From positions 49,373,897 to 49,437,896 of the forward strand of contig CM039505.1 of the NCBI GenBank assembly GCA_022432975.1: DNA of 64,000 nucleotides. Direction: 5' to 3'. Position 1 is the first letter of the stretch. Every line of letters starts with the position of its first letter. Under the pieces are notes generated by a model. The model saw only the letters and a program-made list of their open reading frames with translations. It was not told where the DNA came from and ran no database searches. Shown here one piece after another: positions 35,419 through 46,440 of the stretch. A program made the translations under genes and the position numbers. The DNA comes from Begonia masoniana. Taxonomy: Eukaryota; Streptophyta; Magnoliopsida; Cucurbitales; Begoniaceae.

Positions 35419-35427
35419 ATAAAATAA

Positions 35428-36359
35428 AAAGAGAAAATGGAAATTTTAGGCCTACAAAAATTATTAATTAAAACAAATCTGATTATAATAATGCTAAATG
35501 GGTTTGTTTTTTAAATGATAAAGGCCTAACCCATTTTCATAATGTGTTGTAAAGCCCAAAAATTTCTTATAATCTTTGTTTTCCATTTAGTTAAAAAAAT
35601 TAAAATGCAATAATTATTTAGAACTCAAAACTCTGAAGAGTTGTTAAAATAGTGATTTCTCACGTTTTAGTGGCAAATGTAAGAAATAGAGATGTATGTT
35701 GTAAGAACTATTTAAAGCATTAGAGTCGATTATTTTTAGATTTAATCACAAGATTCATCTTTAAAAAAAATAATAAAAATTAGTAGAATTGTGACAAATA
35801 TAGATTTATAATAAGATTATACGAATAATAGTTAATTTCTAGAGAAATCATACATAAAGTCAGTGATGATTTTATAGCAACTCGTGTGTTATAATCGAGT
35901 TAGCAACTATGTGTCACACATGTATGACGAAATACAAATGAGTTGCACATCATTTGTTTGATTTAAATCTATCGACGACTTACTTTTTTCCAAATAAAAG
36001 CAGTGGGCTACTTTGGGCAATTAGCCTCCAATGGTGTCATTACCTTTGAACAATCACGTTGAAATGTCGATGGAGCCACGCTGGGATCTGTCGTGTTTTA
36101 GTCTTTAAATTATAGCTTGGTCGTCTTCATGGATGATCATCGATTGATAAGACTCTTCTCTGTTTTTGTTTAACGTGTGATTTGGCGTCAGCCATTGATT
36201 TTCCATCCTCTTTCTTCCTATTGGAGGCTCAAAAAGTCTCGTGCTTATCTCCTCCATTATACTTTAATTTCTGTCTTCTTCCCCATCGTCTTCTTACTCT
36301 TCTTCTACCTGCACAGCTCTTGATCTGCTCTTTGTTCGAGTTCTTGTTGGGCAGAGGAA
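35428..36359. other. Intergenic and HIPP upstream region
   Basis: AT-rich sequence, then a pyrimidine-rich stretch (36230-36330) likely to be the 5' UTR of the gene at 36360. No other feature seen. Confidence 0.5.
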
Positions 36360-36568
36360 ATGAAGGTGAGATCGTTCTTCTTCACTGACTGGTATTTTTT
36401 TTTTTTTTTTAAAAAGGTTCTTCTGGGAAAACGAAGAATTCACTGGATTTTTCATGTTTCCTCGCAGAAAGTGGTGGTGAAACTGGATTTGCACGACGAT
36501 AAAGCGAAGCAGAAGGCCATGAAAGCAGTTTCAAGCCTGTCGGGTAACACAAAAATCTAACATGTGTT

Positions 36569-36599
<31 letters not shown>

Positions 36600-36920
36600 A
36601 CTGTTAGTGAACAATATCCAGGGATTGATTCGATTGCGGTGGACATGAAGGAGAAGAAGATGACAGTGGTGGGAGGGGTAGACCCCGTCGACATCGTCGG
36701 GAAACTAAGAAAGCTATGGCAGACAGAGATTGTATCGGTCGGGCCTGCAAAAGAAGAGAAGAAGAGTGAAGCCAAGAACGATGCAGAGAAAACTAAACAC
36801 CCAAACGAGCAGATCGCTGAACTTGTCAAGGCTTACAAAGCTTACAATCCTCAGAATCCCATGTTCTACTATCACCCTCAATCTGCAGAAGATAATACAA
36901 ATACTTGCATTATTTCTTGA
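36360..36920 (+). CDS. Heavy-metal-associated isoprenylated plant protein (HIPP), degenerate HMA
   Basis: Three exons: 36360-36365 (only Met-Lys), 36468-36543 and 36622-36920; 126 residues. The HMA-type fold covers residues 2-65 ([20 protein letters not shown] ... [17 protein letters not shown]), but the MxCxxC metal site is absent: LHDDKAKQK stands where CxxC should be. A charged lysine-rich linker follows, and the protein ends in CIIS, a CaaX box for prenylation. This pattern is known for one HIPP subgroup. Likely membrane-anchored; metal binding is doubtful. The acceptor at 36619-36621 (CCAG) was chosen because it gives [11 protein letters not shown], matching the family without a gap; a CT repeat just upstream is the polypyrimidine tract. 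Confidence 0.9.
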
Positions 36921-37675
36921 ATAGATTTTACTTGGAGTTTTGGAGAATATGCATATTGTATGATGTTTTTATGCTCCTCCATGTACAGTTTTTGCTGGTT
37001 TTTTCTGAATTTTGGCTAAAGATATTTTGTTGGTAAACTGTGATTGATGTATTCATATCAATAAAAGTGAAAGTCAGTCATCAAATATTGAAAAGCCTGA
37101 GCAAAAATGCAGAATCATCTCGATCAACAATCCTTAAAAACTAGAGTGTTCTTCAGAAAAATTTTTGGATGTGATTAATGGGTTCACCTTTTATTTCTTC
37201 TAGGAAACGAAGTAGTGAAAGTGTTAAAATTCAAGGATCAAACAGTGAATTCATGTGTTAGAACTATATAGAATTTGGTGAGATCTTGGCTGAGCTTTCT
37301 ATTCATCTGTTAAGCAAAGTTTGGGTCAATTTGAAATCTAACAACCAAATTTCAACTACAGCAATTAACAATTCTTGAAGGCATGTGCAATTGGTTCTTT
37401 ACAGAAAACAGCTATCTCAAACCATGCAATTTCAAACAATGCAAAATGCAATTCACTACCAGTTTAGAGAGCTTTTTCACTCCATCTTTTTTGAAATCTT
37501 GGCATATTGATGAAGCTAGCGGGCTCAGGACAAAGAGTCTGATGCAGATGGCCTCAGTTGCTTTCCCCCGTGCTCTGGTATAAGACATTCCGGTGCGGCT
37601 CTCTTCGGCCTCAGCTGTTATTGAAATACAATGAGCTCGGCCAACGCATCGAATAGGAAATATCGTAAAACTAGT
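36921..37675. other. Region between convergent HIPP and DDA1 genes
   Basis: It contains the 3' UTR of the HIPP gene with a possible AATAAA-like signal (ATCAATAAAAG at 37058) and the likely 3' UTR of DDA1 on the other strand. No separate gene is recognisable. Confidence 0.5.
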
Positions 37676-38776
37676 TCATCTTTCACGGACCTTGTCTTCA
37701 GCATACTTGTAGAAGTGTCTTATGAGTATATTTTTCACTTCGGTTTTTACAACTGCAGAGGGAGATAGCAGACTTTTATGGAAAATCTAATTCATAGACA
37801 TGGAAATACAACTATAAAAAGCCTTTCTTGCCAATTATCAGCAGCAAAAACAATGGTAAAAATTGATGAAGAAAAAGAAGAGAGAGAAAATGATTAAGAA
37901 AGCCAAACATTCTGTTTGTTACCTTGATCAGGGGGTGGAATGGTCATGCTGTGGGTAGGATGATAGGTTTCCGGAGTCAATCTCTGAGCAGGAATAAGAA
38001 CTCTAATTAGAAGACTTAAAAAAGTTCATAAGATATGTCAACTCTACTAAAACAGATTGCATGAAATTGCAAAAAATATAAACAAATGGATAATAAGACC
38101 TCCCCTTTGATCTAACCCAAATCCACCAACATCTAGCCTTCTACTCAAGTGCAATTCACTATTATGGCTAAAATTGCAGAACTTGGAAGACTTCTGAACT
38201 TTCAAATTTAGCATCATTGCGCAGCAGTTCTTACCCTACTTGGAAGATTTCTTCACTCAGATGACTCCTCTTCTCAGCTCAGACACTTAAAATCAAATGT
38301 TTCTTCATTATGCTATAAATAACAAGCAAATACCAAGGCACAATAACTAAATTGAAGTTAACTTGTTTCAATCTTGATCTTTTCAAATATCAGAAGCCAC
38401 GATTTAGTTCAAATTGACTTGCAGGCGATGCAAGGGAGACATTAGCAAGATAATACACAAAATTTGCAGTTGGGTTTATTATATAAGCCATCAGAAAACG
38501 TTTTTCTAACTAAACCTAATTCTTCTACACCCTGGCTCAATTAGCCAGAATCAGGACGCCCATTTCTTTAATTCCCACCGTAAATAAAACAGAATCGCCG
38601 CGGATCGTCAAAAGAATAAAACAAAGACAAGTAGAAGAAATTATAAAATTCAGATATAAGTTGCTTACGAAAGGAGTGGAAGGATCGGAGGACCGAAGTT
38701 GGCTGAAATTGTGAGGGTTATACGACGGCCAGTCACCGAGCAAAGACCCCATATAATGCTGCTGATATTTGAGCAT
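37676..38776 (-). CDS. DDA1: DET1- and DDB1-associated protein 1 (DDA1-like)
   Basis: Three exons: 38669-38776, 37923-37983 and 37676-37752, with GT-AG introns and consistent phases; 81 residues from the first ATG, 73 if the second (38752, MGSLLGDW) is used. The sequence [37 protein letters not shown] and [15 protein letters not shown] matches plant DDA1, the small subunit of the COP10-DET1-DDB1 (CDD) complex that helps CUL4 ligases recognise substrates such as ABA receptors. The C-terminus stops at VRER, earlier than the basic tail I recall for other plant DDA1 proteins. The gene diverges from SGT1. Confidence 0.87.
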
Positions 38777-38950
38777 TCCAGCATCCAGGAAGACAGATTG
38801 CGACCAAGGGGGCGCAGAAAGTTCGATTCTTGACGCAGCTACAGTATCAGACGAATATGGAGATGGGAAGTGAAATTTTGAATACAGCTATAATAAATTA
38901 CAGTAATTTTTTTTAAAATTTATTTAGGTCTTAAATAATTATTTGATATA

Positions 38951-39324
38951 AGGGTAATTATCGATTTCAACCTGTACTATAAAATTTTTCACATGTTCAA
39001 CCTATTATGGGTAGATAATATAAAAAGTTTTGTGATTTTTTAAAATTTGTATGATTATTATAATATTTTTATAAAATACTAAAATAAAATTATAATAAAT
39101 CGTACATGTGTTAAAAAATAACGAAGATTTTTAGATTATTTTCTCTTTAAATAGTGAACATGTGGTAAAAATTTCAACTGAATCCAAGATCGTTTGATAA
39201 TTTTTTAAATAAAAATTTAATAAAATTATTGATAGAATGTCAAAACTAAATACATGATTCAATTTGTCGATTTTTTTAGTATAACGGCTGAATTGAGAAA
39301 AAATATATACCACAGATAATTACC
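38951..39324. mobile_element. MITE between DDA1 and SGT1
   Basis: The left end AGGGTAATTATCGATTTCAA and the right end GATAATTACC are inverted. The interior shares AATCCAAGATCGTTTGATAA and GTCGATTTTTTTAGTATA with the MITE at 62994. The flanks TTTGATATA (38942-38950) and TTTTATATA (39325-39333) are 9-bp duplications with one mismatch. It fills about half of the roughly 730-bp divergent promoter region. Confidence 0.75.
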
Positions 39325-39505
39325 TTTTATATAATTATACTTAGAATATTATTTTGCTTTGTTTCTTCGTATATTTGAACTAAACTACTCATCTAAATCA
39401 ACCAACGCTGTAGATTTGGGTGTGACTTCAAATCTTGTTTCCTTCCTAGCTGAGTTGACAACACACTTTCCCTTTCTTCCCCATCCTTCGTTGAGAGGCT
39501 CAACC

Positions 39506-42500
39506 ATGGCGTCTAAACTTGCAGACGAGGCCAAGGAAGCTTTCATAGACGATGACTTTCAGCTCTCCGTTGATCTATATTCCCAGGCTATTAGCTTGGA
39601 CCCAAAAAACGCCGACTTTTTTGCCGACAGAGCACAGGCCAATCTAAAGCTCCGCAATTTCACTGGTACTTCCAATCGGTTGCTTTGTTTTGAAATACCC
39701 ACTTTGTATGGTTTCTGATCCATGTTTCCCCGAATTTGGCATCATGATTAAGTTATTGTTTCGCTAACATTTGGTCAAATGTTTTTCTCCTCGGAGCAGA
39801 AGCTGTAGCAGATGCAAACATGGCAATAAAGCTTGACTCTTCAATGGTCAAGGCATTCTTGCGGAAGGGGTGTGTACTGTGTATTTCTTCTCTATTTGAT
39901 TTTTTTTTAATTCTGTTTTATCGTAAACTGCTAGAGCTTCAAAATATTCTATGAATGCGTCTAATCTTGATATGAATTAGTGTCTAATGCGTGACATTTG
40001 CTGGTCTTGTTTCATTCTTTTTCCAGCTGCGTCTTCTTCTATTTTCTCAAGTTCACAGAGCCCTGAATTTGAAGCAAGTAGTGAAAAACTAATCATTGTT
40101 TCTTAATAATCAAATTCTATTTCAAAAGTCTCCGAGTTTCCGAGTGTCGAAGTCTTTTTTTCTAATAGCAATCACAACACTATAAATTGAGTTCATGGTT
40201 ATAATTTAAAATCCTTAAGAAATCTCTAAGAAGATCGAGTAAATCTTTAAGAAAAATTTTAAGAAGATTAAACGAATAAAACCAAAAAGAATAGAATGTT
40301 AAAAGATCATGGGATTGGGCCACAGCCATGTACTGCATCAGAGTATCGTACTTTAGTGTAAATAATGTAATAAATTTGCATACGTGATTATTTGGGGTAA
40401 TCTTTTGCTAATAAATCACACTGTCAGGAATTAAACAACTTGTTAAGCTTGCTAATGCAATTCTTTGGAACAAATTCTTCACTTAATGTGGTATTTCTCT
40501 CATAATCTTTAGCACTGCCTGTATTAAGCTTGAAGAGTATCAAACTGCCAAAGCAGCCCTTGAGATTGGTGCATCTTTAGCAAAAAATGATTCAAGATTC
40601 ACCAAGTTGATCAATGAATGTGAACTGCAAATTGCAGGTAAGTCCATTAGTGCTTTAGATAAGTATAGATGTTGCGACTTTCTTCTTATTGTTGTATATA
40701 TTCACACACTTGTTTGATGTACAGAGGAGAACCGGGTTAGTCCATTACCAAGTGGTACATCTTCTGTTGCTGATTGTCGGACGACCAATCTAACTCCGGG
40801 GATTGTTGAAGAGGCAAAGAGAGAGTGCAAGATACCTCAAGAAACGTCCGAGAAAACTCTTGGAATAGGTAAAGAAATCAAGGGAGAAGAGAACACATCT
40901 CAACAGATGAATCTTATCACGCCTGCTAAACCAAAATATCGGTTGGTCTCTTTCTTTACAAGATTTATTTATTGATTAAAGAAATGTTGATGTTATGGAT
41001 GGTAAGAGTTTCTTTTATCGTATCATTGTTTACTTCTCACGGCTGATGAGAATAAAATAGAGGCGCAAAGTAGGAAATGATGATAGTGAGGCTACAAAGA
41101 GTGTAGAGGGTTAGTAGGAGGTTATAAGTAAGGATAGATTACCGAACATTCTCTACGGAAAGCATTGGCTAGAGTAGTTTATTTTTCGAGTGTGTAACTT
41201 TTAGTTGTTTTGCAGCCGGTGTTTCGCCGGACGTGTGGTGGTTCTATTTTCGTATTGTGTGTTGTTTTATTCGTCTTAGTTCTACGTTAAATTTCTAGTT
41301 CATCAATGTCTAACTTTGGTTATTTTGAAAACACAACATGAAGAAAAGTAAAATGATTGCTTATCTAATTTGAGCAAAAGCACGAGAATTATGGACTTTC
41401 TTGTCTTCCCTAACAATTTATGCTTAAAAAGCAGACATGGATATTACCAGAGACCTGAGGAAGTGACCGTGACTATTTTTGCCAAGCATATACCGGCTAA
41501 TCACGTAGTTGTTGACTTTGGCGAACAGATCGTATGTCTACTTTCTAATAATTTCTTTCTGTGGAATAGAATCTGCATTGGAGTTAACTGCCTGAACAAT
41601 ATTTTTCATTACTTTGCAGTTTAGTGTTACAATTGATTTGCCAGATGAAGATTTGTATAATTTCCGGCCCCGACTATTTGGAAAGGTATTCTTTGAGATT
41701 TATATACGAAAAAAATTGAAATCGCAAGTGTTTAGTTTGGCATTTGATGCCTGCAATGGGTGTCTCCGTTTCGTTTCATTAGATGTTTAACTGAGACTCC
41801 AGTTTGGGTGGACTGATTTTTGTGATTTATAAACAGATAATACCTGATAAGTGTTGGTATGAGGTCTTGACAACAAAAGTTGAAATTCGTCTGGTGAAAG
41901 CCGAAGCTATTCATTGGACATCTCTTGAATATAACCCAAATTCAGCTATTCCACAAAGAGTGAATGTGCCATCAGGTATCAGACTACTTGGATGCATGAA
42001 TAATTTGGTTATTTTTTTATATGATCTTAATTTCTTTTACAATCTTTTCTTCTACGAATTTGCAGTTGCATCTCAGAGGCCTTCTTATCCGTCAGCGAAG
42101 CTGCGAACTAAAGATTGGGATAAACTGGAAGCTGAAATGAAGAAAGAGGTTCTGTATTGGCAAATAACTTTTCCTTTTCCTGATTGATGGTTTATTATGT
42201 TGATCCTTACTCGATGCTTGATTTGAACGATCAGGAAAAAGAAGAGAAACTAGACGGTGATGCGGCTTTGAACAAGTTATTTAAAGACATTTACCAAAAT
42301 GCAGATGAGGACATGAGGAGAGCAATGAGCAAATCTTTTGTAAGTTTGATTGGTCTTCCTCCCTTCATCCATTTCTCAGCCCTCAAACCTTTTGACAGTG
42401 AAATCTGTGTTTCTCTCTCTATTTTCAGCATCGAACACGTAAATTTTCATTTTGCAGGTGGAGTCGAATGGGACGGTGTTGTCGACAGACTGGAAGGAAG

Positions 42501-42559
42501 TGGGTTCAAAGAAGGTCGAAGGCAGTGCTCCCGACGGTATGGAGTTGAAGAAATGGTAG
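39506..42559 (+). CDS. SGT1: SGT1 co-chaperone (TPR-CS-SGS)
   Basis: Ten exons join to 1164 bp (387 residues): 39506-39665, 39800-39869, 40513-40637, 40725-40941, 41435-41531, 41620-41685, 41837-41975, 42066-42148, 42235-42339 and 42458-42559, all GT-AG with matching phases. Domains: TPR about 1-115 (ADEAKEAFIDDDFQLSVDLY, YSQAISLDPKNADFFADRA), a variable linker, CS about 187-278 (HGYYQRPEEVTVTIFAK, WYEVLTTKVEIRL), and SGS about 300-387 (KDWDKLEAEMKKE, LFKDIYQNADEDMRRAM, SFVESNGTVLSTDW, ending MELKKW). SGT1 binds HSP90 and RAR1 to stabilise NLR immune receptors and works with SCF ligases in auxin and jasmonate signalling. The frame is fully intact. The ATG sits in CAACCATGGC. Confidence 0.96.
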
Positions 42560-42735
42560 CTTTGCTGCAAACTACCGTGTTCGATTTTTCCAGGTAAATT
42601 AAACTACATTTCTTCTCGTTTGTGGGTTGTGATGAAAACTGCGTTATTGTGAAGAAAATACATCGAATCTTTGTTCGGATTCTAAGAACAAGCGTGTACG
42701 AAGAGATCAAATAAAACGGTTATTTTGAAAATGCA

Positions 42736-43462
42736 CTATGAAAACATTTGGTCCAACAATAAAACCAGAGCCATTGCAAGTGTAGGATCAAAACCAGGAA
42801 GAACAAGCAAGAGAAAAACCTCAACTCCAAAGTAAACTCCCTCGACCATAGTTTTCTTCCTCTTCAGCTCAGCCACCACTATCCTTGATTCATCGACCAC
42901 CTTGCACGACCTGTTTGTGTAAGAGCCTTCAATCCAGTACAGTTCATTGCTTCTGCAACTTACTTTTGCAATAACATTCTTCCTGGGTTTGAAAGGTAAA
43001 ATCCCATTGTTCTTGCTTACTACACAAATGGGTTTCTTGGATGGTCCTGTCTTCGTCTTTCTACGGTTTTTGTTTACCTCCCCTTCGAAAACTGACCATC
43101 GATCGATTCCAAGCTTCTGTGGTTTTGAAAGTCACAATATTTCCCAACTATACATAAATTTTGCTCAGAGTTGAATTACTTTAGATTGAAAAAATGATTA
43201 TCACCTTGGATCGTCGCACCGAGAGGAGAGTTCGTCCAGTGCCGTCCATTAGAATGAGTTGTCGGGGATGTCTACCATAGCTATCAACTCTATAAATTAT
43301 ATTCCCATTTGAACCGATCACTGTGAATCCATTGCAGCTCACCAGCAGTGACTTCCTCCACACCGTCATCGAGAGGCTTTCACTGCCATTGTCACCCTTG
43401 AGCTTCTCCCCTTCTTCTTCTTCGTGTACTGTCCCAGACAAACTTTTCAAGAACAGAAACAT
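42736..43462 (-). CDS. LURP-one-related (LOR) protein
   Basis: Two exons: 43205-43462 and 42736-43116 with a short phase-0 intron; 212 residues from MFLFLKSL, or 220 if the upstream in-frame ATG at 43486 is used. The family signature is clear: LTVWRKSLL-like SMTVWRKSLLVSCNGF, FTVIGSNGNIIYRVDSYGR, LILMDGTGRTLLSVRR, then VIAKVSCRSNELYWIEGSY, CKVVDESRIVVAELKRKK and the hydrophobic end VFLLLVLPGFDPTLAMAL. These are tubby-like beta-barrel proteins; LURP1 itself acts in defence against oomycetes, but most members are uncharacterised. It converges with SGT1 (176 bp between stop codons). A long GA repeat lies about 460 bp upstream. Confidence 0.9.
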
Positions 43463-43924
43463 TTCCACCCGTCTTTCTCTCTCCAAACTTGAGCAGAAAG
43501 GGAGAAATGCAGGGTTACTGGCAGTGCTTATATAGGAATTTTATGGACGTTTGGAAGAATTTTGGACAATAATATCCAGCTTTGGCACGTCACTGAATTA
43601 TCGAGGAAAGATATTTCTGATGGGATAGAGGGGAAACAAATCAGAAGAAAATCTAGAACTCCCAATGATTCCACGTCTAAAAACGTGCCACGATGATGAG
43701 ATGGACTTTCAGTTTTCATTGTAGGGTTGGAAGAGACAGTTGATTGCTTGAAAAGAGTGAAGATTCTTCCTAATTTTCCTGGTCCAAGAGTAAGACTGTC
43801 GTTTATGGCGACTCCCTTGAAATTTTGTGACATGAAAGTGCCACGTGGTTGAGCATGTTGAAGAAAATTCAGCATCCTTTCCACCTCAAAAAGATTGGCT
43901 TTGTCCATTGTCACAGGACCAGTC

Positions 43925-43926
<2 letters not shown>

Positions 43927-43980
<54 letters not shown>
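43927..43980. repeat. (GA)27 microsatellite
   Basis: An uninterrupted dinucleotide array in the upstream region of the LOR gene. Long open frames across it on both strands are repeat artefacts. Confidence 0.97.
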
Positions 43981-43982
<2 letters not shown>

Positions 43983-44339
43983 CCTTTTCTTCCATGTCAG
44001 TCAAACTTAAAAATCTGGGTCGTTCATTCAAATTCAAAAGCATGTGCTGTGACTGGACAAATGGCACTCTTTCAGCTCATGATAAGCCATGCAGGACGTA
44101 ATATTAGATGCATTTTATGTAATCTTTCATCAATGACGTGACTTCAACCAAAGGATATGTGATAACTAGACTTTATACCATGCATTAAATACTTCACAAT
44201 TATGATTTTATTAGGTTTTTAGTGTCTTAGTTTTATTGGTCACGGCTCCATTTTTTTATTTCAATATACTTATTGCGATAACGTTGAATAGACTTTCTAA
44301 AAATGTTTATCGCACTAGAATTATCACGTTTAATTGAAA

Positions 44340-44880
44340 TGGTCTCATAAATTTGAGCACAACAACTAGTAGCGGTTGTATACTGACTTTCAGCTGAATA
44401 AAGTGCCATTGAGTTTTGTTCTTAAAGAATCATGAAATTAAGAATTATCCCAGAAATTGACAAGTTCTATTTGTGCTCTTTTTATCCACTATACTCCTGA
44501 CATAATCGGAGTCGATGTATCTCACTAAATCAAAAGAAGTTCACTTGGAATACCAAATTCCTAAATCACTTGTATCAATTAGATATTTGAATATCTTTTA
44601 AAGACATTTAAATTGGACTCTTTAAGACATACTTGAAAATGGGTACAATAAATAAAAAAGCTAAATAGAATATTTGGTCTACTAGCAGTTAGATACAAAA
44701 AAGAACCGATAATTCCTTGATATCCACATTTTTACCACTTTCATACTTATCTAAAATTCTTAAAACAAGAAAATGCAAGTAACATGCAAATTGATTCTAA
44801 ACGTGTCACTGGTGCAAATATCACCTCAAAATCAATTATTTCTTCTTGATTGTACTCTTTTTGCAACAAACCTTGCTTTA
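44340..44880 (-). pseudogene. Ty1-copia pol fragments
   Basis: On the minus strand, decayed frames match copia RT (NQEEIIDFEVIFAPVTRLES, ICMLLAFSCFKNF at about 44720-44870) and RNase H region (TASRPNILFS, SNLNVFKRYSNI and a damaged SGVWWIKRA-like stretch at about 44430-44700). There is an internal deletion between the two blocks. Non-functional. Confidence 0.75.
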
Positions 44881-45635
44881 TTCCTTATCACTATACCGTT
44901 TTAGTCAAACTTTTTCTTTGATACTCTTTTATATCCAATAATTAAACATACCTTCGATCTTGGAAAGAATTCTCAAACTTTTATATACATATATATAATT
45001 GAACACGTGATCCCAAATTTTTTATCATCATATTCTCATAATGACGTTTAAATATATGCTCATAGATAAACCAAACAATATATGTACTTTCGTATGATAC
45101 TTAATGTTAGAATTGCCATGGTCATCAAAAGACAACCTTATCATCAAAAGAAACCAAGATAGAGACGCATTTAGTTTCAAGGAAGAAAGTCTTTGTTCTT
45201 GACCCCTGCTAAAATATCTTACCTACCAACTAATAGACCACAAAGCCTACGCTTCGATTCCTCAAACATTTTATTTAATTAAAACCTAATATGAAATTAA
45301 ACATCAATTATGTAAACATGGCAACCTTAGTAGTTGTAATCTAATATTGTGTCTTGTTTATTTAAAAGAGTAATGTCAGCTATACTTGAATAGTATGCTA
45401 TTGTTCTTTAGTATAAGTCGGGAGTTATTTTAACTGTTTAGATCATAATTACTTTTTATAACTTATGTATGTGTCTAAATTGACCGAATTTTAGGGAACA
45501 TAAAATTTGATCTAAATGTTACTAGCCTCACGTGAAACATGGGATGAGCCATGATTGGTTTGGTGACGAATAATAAAAAAAAGAAAAGAAAAGAAACGAC
45601 TAAAGAGTGAGTGTGCATGTGTAAAGTTAAAGGTG
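44881..45635. other. AT-rich intergenic region
   Basis: No gene seen. The left part may be further decayed copia sequence. Confidence 0.5.
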
Positions 45636-45639
45636 ACAG

Positions 45640-46440
45640 TCAACCGAACCGAGCTTCAAAAAGTCTTACTTATTAAGTCTAGTGAGTTAAACGATTCTTC
45701 AAAAAGTCTGGCTTATTAAGTCTAGTGAGTTAAACGATTCTAGCGATCACAACAAGCTTAGTCTAACAAACCCACTAAAAAAAAATCAACTCGAACTGGC
45801 TCACAAACTACGAATTAAACAAGTTGAGCCGAACTAAGTAAACAAGTCTTAACGAGTCGAGTATAAATAAAAATTTCTAATTTATATCAACATAATATAT
45901 ATTTTTTTAAAAATTAGTTATTAAAATTATAATAATTATTTATCATTATAAAGTTAAACTACAAAAAAAAAAATTATTTAATACAATCCAATAAAAGAAA
46001 ATCACAAGAATATCGTTACAGTGGGAATCTGAGTGGGCTGGCTGGCTGGCTAGATATGGCCCTAGTCAATAACTATCAAGTTCAGCAGTAACACCAAATT
46101 GCCTGAGCCCCTTTAACATGAGAAGTAATCTCTAGAGTTGAAAAATCCGGTGGTCTAAATTGGTTGTATTTGAAATGAACTGGGCTGCTCCAAAACGCAA
46201 ATCTGGTGGACCTTTTGTCGGTTGAGTTTAGAGTGTGTGGGCTCAGCGAACTTGGCTTGGCTTGTCGGCCTGCAATGTCAACCCGTCTGACCCGGTTTCA
46301 AGCAGGCTCGCCAGCCGAGTCCTTGGAATTGGCTCAGCATTCCAGTTGGGACTGGCACCAAGCTTAACTCGATACTATAGCTCGACTCGATATTGTAGCA
46401 ATCCAAGCGGTTAGGAGCCCGACCGTTGAAGAACATTATG
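45640..46440. mobile_element. Probable non-autonomous element with GAGCC/CTCG motifs
   Basis: The region contains a tandem pair of about 50 bp (45657-45750, TTCAAAAAGTCTGGCTTATT, GTCTAGTGAGTTAAACGATTC), GAGCCGAACTAAG, AACGAGTCGAGTATAAATAA, a GGCTGGCTGGCTGGCTAG stretch and AACTCGATACTATAGCTCGA. This resembles the sub-terminal style of the element at 14462. Boundaries and target duplications are not resolved. Confidence 0.4.

Noticed and set aside
38777..39505. DDA1 and SGT1 as a functional gene pair
   Set aside because: Both touch ubiquitin ligases, but shared position alone does not show co-regulation; eukaryotic neighbours are often unrelated.
43528..44141. Open frames of up to 179 codons across the GA repeat
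   Set aside because: A GA/CT repeat stays open in every frame; no family features outside it.
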